This document shows, in pieces, positions 30,480 through 38,689 of a stretch of 64,000 bases of DNA (within the stretch, counting starts at the first letter, position 1; each line of letters begins with the position of its first letter). Under the pieces are notes generated by a model. The model searched no databases, was not told the origin of the DNA, and was given only the letters and a program-made list of their open reading frames with translations. The position numbers were made by a program, and so were the translations under genes. The DNA is taken from positions 62,001 through 126,000 of the forward strand of contig NZ_PJZI01000009.1 of assembly GCF_002858805.1 (NCBI RefSeq), read 5' to 3'. The stretch is from Chimaeribacter arupi. GTDB lineage: Bacteria; Pseudomonadota; Gammaproteobacteria; Enterobacterales; Enterobacteriaceae.

Positions 30480-30483
30480 ACTC

Positions 30484-30729
30484 ATGAGTGAAGTAACAAA
30501 AGCAATTGGCGGCGTCATTGGCGGCGTTGGGTCGCTCGTTGGCCTGGGGAATAACGCCAGCACCACGATTCAGGCCGCCTCACCAGTCAACACAGACGAT
30601 GCACTGGCTCAGGCTGATGACCAACTCCGGCGCCGGCAGCGTAAAGGCGTTAACGCTAACCTGCTGACCGGCTCTGGCGGTGACAGTTCTTCAAGCTCCA
30701 CAGGGCAGAAAACACTTTTAGGCGGATAA
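30484..30729 (+). CDS. Small Gly/Ser-rich phage protein
   Basis: 81 residues: a Gly-rich start (MSEVTKAIGGVIGGVGSLVG) and a Ser/Gly tail. Genes of this size and composition lie between terL and portal in epsilon15-like phages. Role unknown. Confidence 0.6.
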   Translation: MSEVTKAIGGVIGGVGSLVGLGNNASTTIQAASPVNTDDALAQADDQLRRRQRKGVNANLLTGSGGDSSSSSTGQKTLLGG

Positions 30730-30730
30730 C

Positions 30731-32383
30731 ATGGATAAAAGCCAGGAAGAACTCCTCGACCAAATCCTGCGCGACCAGAATACGATGCAAAACTCGCGTA
30801 AAACGTGGGAGCAGCACTGGGAGGAAGTCGCTGAACGATGCCTGCCCCGTGCGTCTGGCTTTACCAGTAAGAAGCAAGACGGCGCTAAGCGGTCAGAGAA
30901 GGCGATCGACTCCACACCCATTCTTGCGCTTGAGCGGTTCGCCGCGGCTGTTGAGTCAGTCGTGACACCTCGCACGCAGACATGGCACGGCCTTCAGAAT
31001 GAACGGTTTGCTGAAGACAATGAAGTGCAGGAGTATTACGAAGCGGTAACTCGCATCCTGTTCCGCATCCGCTACGCGCCGCAGGCTAACTTTGCCAACC
31101 AGATGAGTGAGAACTACACGTCCATCGGCGCATTTGGTAATGGCTGCATCTTCGTTGATGAACTCCCGGGCAAGGGTACGCGTTACATCTGCTACCCGCT
31201 TCAGGAGATTTACTTCGAAGAAAACTATCAGGGCATCGTTGACCTTGTTCACCGCAAGTTCACGCTTACTGCCCGGCAGGCTGTGCAACAGTTTGGCAAA
31301 GAGAAGCTCCCGGAATTCATCCAGAACGCAGCTGAGCGTAACCCGCTTGAGCGGTTTGAGTTCATTCACCGTGTAGCACCTAACGAGAACGTCCGCTACA
31401 TGAATGGTGAGCCTGTGCCCGGCCCCGATGGTATGCCGTGGACATCTCACTACATTAGCCTGTCAGGCAAGAAGATCGTCCGCAAGGGTGGCTACCACAC
31501 CATGCCGTACTGCATCGCCCGCTACTACAAGTCGCCGGGTGAAACTTACGGGCGCGGGCCCGGCATGACAGCGCTGCCTGACATCAAAGTGCTCAACGAG
31601 ATGAACAAGGAGACGCTGATTGGCGCGCAGCTCGCTAACCGCCCACCTGTTCTGGTCTCTGATGATGGGGCGCTTGATGCATTCTCACTGGTGCCGGGCA
31701 GCATTAACGCCGGCGCAGTCACCGCCCAGGGTAATGCACTGGCTATCCCGTTCAGTACGGGCGCCCAGCCGCAGCTTGGCCTTGAGATGATGGAGCAGAA
31801 GCGCCAGCTCATTAACGATGTGTTTCTGGTGACGCTGTTCCAGATTCTGGTGCAGAACCCGAACATGACCGCGACTGAGGCTATGTTGCGTGCTCAGGAG
31901 AAAGGGCAGCTACTAGCTCCGACGATGGGGCGCATCATGTCTGAACAACTCGGCCCGATGATTGAACGCGAGGTGGATATCTGCGCCCGCATGGGTCTGT
32001 TCCCGCCTCCGCCGCAGCAACTGGTTGATGCTGGCATGGAGTTCGATATCGACTACAAGTCACCGCTGGTACGAATGCAGCGTGCAGATGAAGGCAGCGG
32101 CATAGCTCAGACGCTTCAGGTGGCTGCATCACTGGCTCAGTCTAAGCCTGACATCATGAGCCTGTTTAAAATGGGCGACATCCTGCGCGAGTTTGGTGAC
32201 ATCAATGGGATGCCTCGCTCGCTGATTATGGATGCTGATGAAGAGGCGCAGATGCAGGCGCAACAGATTCAACAGCAACAATTGCAGAACGTGCTCCAGA
32301 CAGCCCAGCCATTAGCTCAAGCGGCCGATAGCCTGGCATCAGCTCAGCAGAAATTTAACTCCCCGCTCCCAGCCCCACAGTAA
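30731..32383 (+). CDS. Portal (head-to-tail connector) protein
   Basis: 550 residues. The N-terminal part (ERFAAAVESVVTPRTQTWHG) and LPDIKVLNEMNKETLIGAQL are typical of the podovirus head-tail connector family that includes T7 gp8 and epsilon15 gp4. The C-terminal 40 residues are Gln-rich. It forms the dodecameric DNA channel. Confidence 0.93.
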   Translation: MDKSQEELLDQILRDQNTMQNSRKTWEQHWEEVAERCLPRASGFTSKKQDGAKRSEKAIDSTPILALERFAAAVESVVTPRTQTWHGLQNERFAEDNEVQEYYEAVTRILFRIRYAPQANFANQMSENYTSIGAFGNGCIFVDELPGKGTRYICYPLQEIYFEENYQGIVDLVHRKFTLTARQAVQQFGKEKLPEFIQNAAERNPLERFEFIHRVAPNENVRYMNGEPVPGPDGMPWTSHYISLSGKKIVRKGGYHTMPYCIARYYKSPGETYGRGPGMTALPDIKVLNEMNKETLIGAQLANRPPVLVSDDGALDAFSLVPGSINAGAVTAQGNALAIPFSTGAQPQLGLEMMEQKRQLINDVFLVTLFQILVQNPNMTATEAMLRAQEKGQLLAPTMGRIMSEQLGPMIEREVDICARMGLFPPPPQQLVDAGMEFDIDYKSPLVRMQRADEGSGIAQTLQVAASLAQSKPDIMSLFKMGDILREFGDINGMPRSLIMDADEEAQMQAQQIQQQQLQNVLQTAQPLAQAADSLASAQQKFNSPLPAPQ

Positions 32384-32393
32384 GAGATAACGC

Positions 32394-32714
32394 ATGGCAT
32401 CACTGAAAGAACGTCTGTTCGCTAACAGGCGCGACCTCCTATTGTCCCGCGCTTACCGGTCGGTGTTTGGCGAGAGAGGAAAAAGAACGAAAGACCAGGA
32501 GATGGTCGTGGCTGACCTGATGAACTTCAGCAAGCTGCTGCAAAGCTCCGTCGCCATTTCGAAAGCAACCGGCAGCGTAGACCCACTGGCAACCATGCTG
32601 GCCGAGGGTCGGCGCGAGGTTGCACACCGGATCATCAACTTCACAACCCTGGATGACGCTCAAATCATTTTGGCTATCCAGCAGCTTAACGAGGCATTGA
32701 ACAACGATGTTTAA
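32394..32714 (+). CDS. Phage protein between portal and scaffold
   Basis: 106 residues, basic and helical, begins MASLKERLFANRRDLLLSRA. Same size and place as an epsilon15 head gene. It overlaps the scaffold gene by 8 bases. Possibly a head-assembly factor; not recognised further. Confidence 0.6.
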   Translation: MASLKERLFANRRDLLLSRAYRSVFGERGKRTKDQEMVVADLMNFSKLLQSSVAISKATGSVDPLATMLAEGRREVAHRIINFTTLDDAQIILAIQQLNEALNNDV

Positions 32715-33417
32715 GCTATCCGACTTCTTTAACGTCAAGCGTGAACTCGCAGAAGGCTCTGCCGCAGCCGGTGGCGAGTCAGCACCAGCTCCGGCGACTG
32801 AGGCGGCACCTGCCGCTGCACAGGCTGAGCAGACAACCTCTCTGCTTGGCGGAAACCAACAGCAGCCTACAGAAGCCGCTCCAGAGCCATTTCTCGCCGC
32901 TTTGCCGGAAGAGGGGGATGCCGATGGGTGGAATGCTTTGTACGCAAAACTGGGGCGCCCTGAGAGTGCAGAAGGCTATGAGCTGCCGCTGCCAGAAGGT
33001 GACGCTGGCGAGTTTGCCAAAACCACTGCCGAGTGGATGCATCAAGCTGGCCTGAACAAGCAGCAGGCGCAGGCGCTCGCTACTCAGTGGAATGCACACC
33101 AGGCACAGCAGGCAGAAGCTCAGCAGGCTGCCTTGCAAAAGCAGGTAGAGACTGACCTGTCGACCATCAAGCAGGAATGGGGCGCGCAGTTCGACGAGAA
33201 CAAGGCGTTGATGTCCAAAGCCGTCAGCACGTTCGCCCCACCTGAATTCATTGAGATGCTGGACAAGTCCGGCCTTATCAACAGTCCCGTTATCGCAAAG
33301 ATGTTCCTGAAGATCGGCGCGGCCATTAACGAAGACAAATCAGTTGCAACACCTAAGACACCTCCGCAAGGCGGTGAGATGACACTCGCTCAACGCCTCT
33401 GGCCGAGCATGAACTAA
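32707..33417 (+). CDS. Probable scaffolding protein
   Basis: 236 residues, acidic, with Ala/Pro/Glu-rich low-complexity regions and long helices (NKQQAQALATQWNAHQAQQA). GWNALYAKLGRPESAEGYEL is common in podovirus scaffold proteins. It directly precedes the coat gene, the usual place. Confidence 0.8.
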   Translation: MFKLSDFFNVKRELAEGSAAAGGESAPAPATEAAPAAAQAEQTTSLLGGNQQQPTEAAPEPFLAALPEEGDADGWNALYAKLGRPESAEGYELPLPEGDAGEFAKTTAEWMHQAGLNKQQAQALATQWNAHQAQQAEAQQAALQKQVETDLSTIKQEWGAQFDENKALMSKAVSTFAPPEFIEMLDKSGLINSPVIAKMFLKIGAAINEDKSVATPKTPPQGGEMTLAQRLWPSMN

Positions 33418-33441
33418 TAGAAATAATTGGAGAATTATTGA

Positions 33442-34437
33442 ATGGCTACACTATCCGGAAAGTACACTTTGCTCGACGTGGCAAAGACTCTCGATCCGAA
33501 TGGCGGCACGGCAGCAGTTGCGGAACTCTTAAACCAGTCCAATGAAATGCTGCAGGACATGCCGTGGTACGAAGGCAACCTGCCAACCGGCCACCGAATC
33601 ACCACCCGCACCGGCCTGCCGGATGTCGTGTTCCGTAAGATCAACGGCGGTGTGCCGCCAAGCAAGGCAACCACCGCTCAAATCGATGAAGCGTGCGGCA
33701 TCCTCGAAGCCCGCTCGGAAATCGACAAAGATCTGGCAATGCTGAACGGTAACACCGGCTCCTTCCGCCTGCTGCAGGCTACTTCCTTCCTGGAAGCGAT
33801 GAACCAGCGCATGCAGAACACCGTTCTGTACGGCAATGTGGATAGCACTCCTGAAGCATTTACCGGACTCGGCCCGCGCTTCGGCGCAATTGCCGCTGGC
33901 GGTGCAAACAAAGCAAACATCATCGATGCAGGCGGCACCGGTTCTAACCTGACCTCTATCTGGCTGGTCGGCTGGGGTGCCAACACCATTCACGGTATTT
34001 ACCCGAAAGGCTCACAAGCTGGTCTGGTTCACAGAGATCTGGGTGAAGGTGATGCGTTCGACGCCAACCAGAACCGCTATCGCGCCTATATGGACCAGTA
34101 CCAATGGAAATGCGGCATCGCGCTGCACGACTGGCGCTACGTGGTTCGTATCGCGAATATCGATGCCACAGCCCTCACCAAAAATGCCGCCTCTGGCGCC
34201 GACATCATCGACCTGATGACCCAGGCTACGGAGAAAATCCACAGCCTGAGCGGCGTAAACCCTGTGTTCTACGGCAACCGTACCATCGGCTCTTTCCTGC
34301 GCCGCCAGACAGTTAACAAAGTTGCTTCAGGCACCTTGTCTTATGACGAAGTGGGTGGCCGGCCAGCAACGCTGTTCAGTGGCATCCCTTACCGTCGCAT
34401 TGACGCGCTGAACACCACTGAAGCCCGCATCGTATAA
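33442..34437 (+). CDS. Major capsid protein
   Basis: 331 residues, close to the epsilon15 coat protein gp7 (about 335). MATLSGKYTLLDVAKTLDPN and FRKINGGVPPSKATTAQIDE are typical of this coat family. AATTGGAGAAT precedes the ATG. It should form the icosahedral shell with an HK97-like fold. Confidence 0.92.
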   Translation: MATLSGKYTLLDVAKTLDPNGGTAAVAELLNQSNEMLQDMPWYEGNLPTGHRITTRTGLPDVVFRKINGGVPPSKATTAQIDEACGILEARSEIDKDLAMLNGNTGSFRLLQATSFLEAMNQRMQNTVLYGNVDSTPEAFTGLGPRFGAIAAGGANKANIIDAGGTGSNLTSIWLVGWGANTIHGIYPKGSQAGLVHRDLGEGDAFDANQNRYRAYMDQYQWKCGIALHDWRYVVRIANIDATALTKNAASGADIIDLMTQATEKIHSLSGVNPVFYGNRTIGSFLRRQTVNKVASGTLSYDEVGGRPATLFSGIPYRRIDALNTTEARIV

Positions 34438-34447
34438 GGAGCGAAAG

Positions 34448-34894
34448 ATGTACGTTGATAAGCAACTCGAATTCTCTGACAGCCAGACGGTGACGGCCAC
34501 GGCCATCTCCACGAACGTTGTCGACCTGAACCCGGCGTTCAACTACAACACCGGCGTTGATATCGGTACGGGTGAAGATGTCTATCTGGTGCTCCAGGTG
34601 GATACCGCAGCAACTGCCGCAGGTGCTGCTACCGTGCAGATCACCCTCGAATCGTCTGCTGCTGCCGGCCTCACCAGCTCCACTGTCCATTTCACCAGCC
34701 CGACCTATCAACTGGCTGACCTGACCGCAGGTAAGACGCTGACCGCAGTTAAACTGCCTACCGGCACCTACCTGCGCTATGTCGGCGTGCGCTACACCGT
34801 TTCTACCGGCCCGCTTACTGCCGGCGCATTCTCTGCCTTCATCGTGAAAGATGTAGCGGCATGGCGCGCCTACGCACGTAACTACACCGCCTGA
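34448..34894 (+). CDS. Head decoration/stabilisation protein candidate
   Basis: 148 residues, predicted all-beta, rich in Thr/Ala/Val (VYLVLQVDTAATAAGAATVQ). Position directly behind the coat gene, and size, match the small capsid-binding protein of epsilon15-like phages. Inference from position. Confidence 0.7.
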   Translation: MYVDKQLEFSDSQTVTATAISTNVVDLNPAFNYNTGVDIGTGEDVYLVLQVDTAATAAGAATVQITLESSAAAGLTSSTVHFTSPTYQLADLTAGKTLTAVKLPTGTYLRYVGVRYTVSTGPLTAGAFSAFIVKDVAAWRAYARNYTA

Positions 34895-34896
34895 TA

Positions 34897-34920
34897 GCAG
34901 GGGCTTCGGCCCCTTTTTTT
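34897..34920 (+). terminator. Terminator after the capsid genes
   Basis: AGGGGC, loop TTCG (overlapping), GCCCCT, then TTTTTTT. It may attenuate transcription so that head proteins are made in excess over tail proteins. Confidence 0.85.
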
Positions 34921-34930
34921 ATGGTGAGAC

Positions 34931-35527
34931 ATGGCTACCAAAATCGTCATCATTAACCGCGCACTGACCAAGCTCGGCTCCGAGCGGCTCATGAGCGAAA
35001 CGGACAACAACGCAGCGTCACGCGCTATCGAGGCTGTATATGATGGCGTTCTTGATAATCTGCTTCGCATCTATCGCTGGTCGTTCGCCATTAAGCGGGC
35101 AGAACTGGCGACACTTACTGAGAATCCGGCGTTCGGGTATCAATATCAGTATCAACTTCCTGCGGACTGTCTGCGCATCGACGTGGTGACAGACATGACG
35201 CATCAGGAATGGCATTTCGGTTACACGCTGCCCATTCCGCGTTATCAGGTCGAGGGGCGCAAAATCCTCACCGACATGGAATCACCAATCTATCTGCGCT
35301 ACGGCGCCAGGATGGATGACCCCACGCTTTACGACTCTGCTTTCACCGAAGCGTTTGCCTGCGCGCTGGCTGTCGAGGTGTGCGAGTCGATCACACAGTC
35401 ATCCACCAAAAAACAGGCCGCGCTTCAGGATTACGAGATGGCTATCCGCCAGGCTCGACAAGCAAGCGCTATAGAGCGGCCACCTATTCAGCAACAGGAA
35501 ACATCCTGGGTCACATCGAGGTTGTAA
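34931..35527 (+). CDS. Tail adaptor (T7 gp11-like)
   Basis: 198 residues. IVIINRALTKLGSERLMSET followed by AIEAVYDGVLDNLLRIYRWS is the typical opening of podovirus tail tubular protein A-type adaptors, which bind below the portal. Confidence 0.82.
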   Translation: MATKIVIINRALTKLGSERLMSETDNNAASRAIEAVYDGVLDNLLRIYRWSFAIKRAELATLTENPAFGYQYQYQLPADCLRIDVVTDMTHQEWHFGYTLPIPRYQVEGRKILTDMESPIYLRYGARMDDPTLYDSAFTEAFACALAVEVCESITQSSTKKQAALQDYEMAIRQARQASAIERPPIQQQETSWVTSRL

Positions 35528-37804
35528 ATGCCATCTGCTACCCCTGCCATCAACAGCTTCAATGCTGGCGAATTCTCCCCGCTGATGATGGGGCAGACCG
35601 ACTTCCAGAAGTGGAAGAGCGGTTGCAAAAAGATGCTCAACTTCATCCCTCGATCACAGGGGCCGGCAGAGCGCCGCGGCGGCACCTATTTTGTCAGTGA
35701 AGTGAAGTATTCCGGCCAGCGTGTGTGGATAGCCAAGTTTGAATACAACACCACTCAGGCTTTCATTCTTGAGTTCGGCCCCGGCTATATCCGCTTTTAT
35801 TCTGACCATGGCGTAGCGCTGGATGGCTCCGGTAACGTGCTGGAAATTGCCTCACCCTATACAGATGATGACCTCACAAATGATGATGGCGGGTTTGGCC
35901 TGTCTATGGTTCAAAGCGGTGATGTGATTTATATCTGTTGCTACACCGGGCAAAAACCTCCGTACAAGCTAAGCCGCAATAGCAATACAAACTGGACGCT
36001 GAACGCGATGGATTACGCATCCTCAGCCGGGCCATTCGATGACATAAACTCCAACCGGGCGGTAACGGTTTATACCGACCAGTTCCGTATCTGGTCATCG
36101 GATGGGGCAACGCGGCCAGACGGCACCCCCACAACAACGAGCCTATGCACCATCACTGCCAACTCAGCCATATTTGAATCTGGTCATGTTGGCGGCTTGT
36201 TTTATATCGAGGCCAGTACTGACGCTGTCACGGATGGAACAGGGCATAACGGTTACATACCTTGCTGGCAGGCGCAAACGACAGAGACATTTTCACCAGG
36301 CGTATTCTGCCGGAGTGACGGTAAATATTACGAAAGCATGGATGGCACCAAAACTGGGTCAACCCAACCAACATGGACGGCGGGCGCTCATCAGGACGGG
36401 TATACGCTCTGGCGATATTCAAACGGTGGATGGGGTGTAATCCAAATCACCTCCGTCACCAGCGCGAATGTCGCTGTTGGTAAAATCCTGACTGAGCTTC
36501 CGCCAAGTGTACGAACAGCCACCGGGAAAACCTTTAAGTGGGCGTTCGGTGACTGGTCTGATGCAATGGGCTATCCGACAAAAGTCGGCTTCTACAAAAG
36601 CCGCCTCTGCTTTGCTGGCAGTAACAAACTTTGGTTCTCCGTTGCTGCTGACTACGAAAACTTCACGCCTATGAGTGATGGGTATGAGGTTCAGTCTGAT
36701 GATGCGATCAACGTGCAACTTGAGGCAGACTCAACCAACACAATTCAATGGATGGCTGCCAGTAGCTCACTGATTATCGGTACTGCCAGTAGCGAGCTTA
36801 CCTGCTCGCCATCGACCACAACCAATGCCTTTGGCCCCGATAACATTCAGATTGTCCAGGAGTCAAAATATGGCTCCAAAGGCATAAATGCGGTGGTAGT
36901 GGGCAATACAGTGCTGTTCGTTCAGCGCGCAGGCAGGAAAGTCAGGGCGGTGACCGCTGATTACCAAAGCGGGTCATATAGCTCAACAGACCTATCTGTG
37001 CTGGCTGAGCATATTACCTCGACTGGCATTGTCGATTTCGCCTGGCAACAGGAGCCAGACAATGTGGTGTGGGTTGCACTAGCAAATGGTGATCTGGTTG
37101 CCCTGACTTACAATTCCGAGCAGGAAGTGATTGGGTGGCATCGACATGATGTAGGCGGTTTTGTTGAGGCAGTCTCGACAATCCCAGACCCAGACGGGAA
37201 CCGTGATGACTTATGGCTTGTTGTTCGTCGCACTATTAATGGGGCTGTAAAGCGCTATGTTGAGTTTTTAAAACCTTCATGGGATGCAGATACCCAGTCT
37301 CTTTCTGAAGCGTTCTACGTTGATTGTGGGCTGACATACAACGGTGCGGCAGTCACCTCTGTCAGTGGTCTGTCTCACCTTGAAGGGCAAACCGTATCTG
37401 TTACGACAGATGGCGCGGCTCACCCTGATGCGGTGGTAAGTGGTGGCGCTATTAGTTTGCAGTGGCCTTCATCAGTCGTAAACGTAGGCCTTCCGTTTAG
37501 CTCTGAATTGGTCACACTGCCATTCCAGGACACGAAGATTAAGCGCGTGAATAAAGCGGCAATTCTATTCGTTAGCTCTCTTGGCGGAAAAGTCTCTGAT
37601 GAAAGTGGGCGCAATACCGACATCATAGAAACCCGCGATTACAGTGACCTGATGGACAAGGTTCCGGGCGCTTACACGGAAATCAAAGAGATCACCTGGC
37701 CGGGTGATTACAACAAGAACGGCAGTCTGCGGATCATCCAAGACCAGCCTCTCCCCATGACAATCTGCGCAATCTATCCGCGAATGTGGACGACCGGCGA
37801 ATGA
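35528..37804 (+). CDS. Tail hub/nozzle protein
   Basis: 758 residues, beta-rich, begins MPSATPAINSFNAGEFSPLM. NFIPRSQGPAERRGGTYFVS and SLIIGTASSELTCSPSTTTN are common in the large podovirus tail hub family (tubular protein B-like). It should form the central tail channel. Confidence 0.82.
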   Translation: MPSATPAINSFNAGEFSPLMMGQTDFQKWKSGCKKMLNFIPRSQGPAERRGGTYFVSEVKYSGQRVWIAKFEYNTTQAFILEFGPGYIRFYSDHGVALDGSGNVLEIASPYTDDDLTNDDGGFGLSMVQSGDVIYICCYTGQKPPYKLSRNSNTNWTLNAMDYASSAGPFDDINSNRAVTVYTDQFRIWSSDGATRPDGTPTTTSLCTITANSAIFESGHVGGLFYIEASTDAVTDGTGHNGYIPCWQAQTTETFSPGVFCRSDGKYYESMDGTKTGSTQPTWTAGAHQDGYTLWRYSNGGWGVIQITSVTSANVAVGKILTELPPSVRTATGKTFKWAFGDWSDAMGYPTKVGFYKSRLCFAGSNKLWFSVAADYENFTPMSDGYEVQSDDAINVQLEADSTNTIQWMAASSSLIIGTASSELTCSPSTTTNAFGPDNIQIVQESKYGSKGINAVVVGNTVLFVQRAGRKVRAVTADYQSGSYSSTDLSVLAEHITSTGIVDFAWQQEPDNVVWVALANGDLVALTYNSEQEVIGWHRHDVGGFVEAVSTIPDPDGNRDDLWLVVRRTINGAVKRYVEFLKPSWDADTQSLSEAFYVDCGLTYNGAAVTSVSGLSHLEGQTVSVTTDGAAHPDAVVSGGAISLQWPSSVVNVGLPFSSELVTLPFQDTKIKRVNKAAILFVSSLGGKVSDESGRNTDIIETRDYSDLMDKVPGAYTEIKEITWPGDYNKNGSLRIIQDQPLPMTICAIYPRMWTTGE

Positions 37805-38217
37805 AAATCATCGACTTTGAACCAGAGCACATCCTGCTCATTGAGCCTCAGCAATGCCAGCAGTACATCATTCGCACTATTGAATACGGACAGCAACTCG
37901 CTCAGGGCGACTGCTTTACCGGCGTTCAGGATGGTCGAGTGGTGGCAATTGGCGGCATTCTGCCGGTATGTGAGGGCAGGGGATACCTGCACATGATTGT
38001 GGCTGAGAATATGCCGCATCAGTGGATAAAGCTTTACCGGGCGGCGCGACGGCTCATTGATGCTGTTGAAAATGATTACATCCGCCTGGAAACGCTCAGT
38101 GCCTTTGGTGAGGCTGACCGCTGGCTGGAGATGCTCGGGTTTGAATTCGAGGGTGTGCTTCGCTGCATCCTCCCCAACGGTAAAGACGCTAAGTCATACA
38201 GCATAGTGAGGAAGTAA
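37801..38217 (+). CDS. GNAT-fold virion-associated protein
   Basis: 138 residues from the ATG at 37801, overlapping the hub stop by 4 bases. Acetyltransferase-like pattern (VAIGGILPVCEGRGYLHMIV, ETLSAFGEADRWLEMLGFEF) as in the T7 gp13-type internal protein. An enzymatic role is not assumed. Confidence 0.7.
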   Translation: MKIIDFEPEHILLIEPQQCQQYIIRTIEYGQQLAQGDCFTGVQDGRVVAIGGILPVCEGRGYLHMIVAENMPHQWIKLYRAARRLIDAVENDYIRLETLSAFGEADRWLEMLGFEFEGVLRCILPNGKDAKSYSIVRK

Positions 38218-38682
38218 ATGGCGGAATATCTCGCGGCCGGCGCAGCAGGGTTAGGTGCGTTGAGCAATATCAATAGCGCCAGGGATGCATCCAAGCAAAG
38301 CAACCTTAACGCTAAATTGCTTGACCAGCAGACGCGCAATGTCGCACTGCAAACTGGCTCTCAAGTGTCGCAAATTCGTCGCCAAGGTGATCAAGTGCTG
38401 GCTCAGCAGTCAGCTGGTTTTGCTGATAACGGCACGGGGACTGGCGGTTCAAATGCTTTGATTCAGCGTTCTACTGCCATCGATACAGAAATGGACGCGG
38501 CTAACGCGGATTACAATGGGCGCCTGCAAGTGTCCGACTTACAAAATCAGGCCAGTGCGTTACGGGCGCAAGCAAAAGCCCAGAAGCCAGGGTTGCTTAG
38601 CTATCTTGGCGGAGCTGTAAGCACCCTTTCAGCGTATAGCAAGGCTGGCGGAACCTTTGGTGGATCATCTTCAAAGAAATAG
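38218..38682 (+). CDS. Ejection/internal virion protein, small
   Basis: 154 residues, Ala/Gln-rich, mostly helical (MAEYLAAGAAGLGALSNINS). It is the first of four genes in the place of epsilon15 and T7 internal core proteins. Stop-start contact with the preceding gene. Confidence 0.7.
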   Translation: MAEYLAAGAAGLGALSNINSARDASKQSNLNAKLLDQQTRNVALQTGSQVSQIRRQGDQVLAQQSAGFADNGTGTGGSNALIQRSTAIDTEMDAANADYNGRLQVSDLQNQASALRAQAKAQKPGLLSYLGGAVSTLSAYSKAGGTFGGSSSKK

Positions 38683-38689
38683 GTGAAAA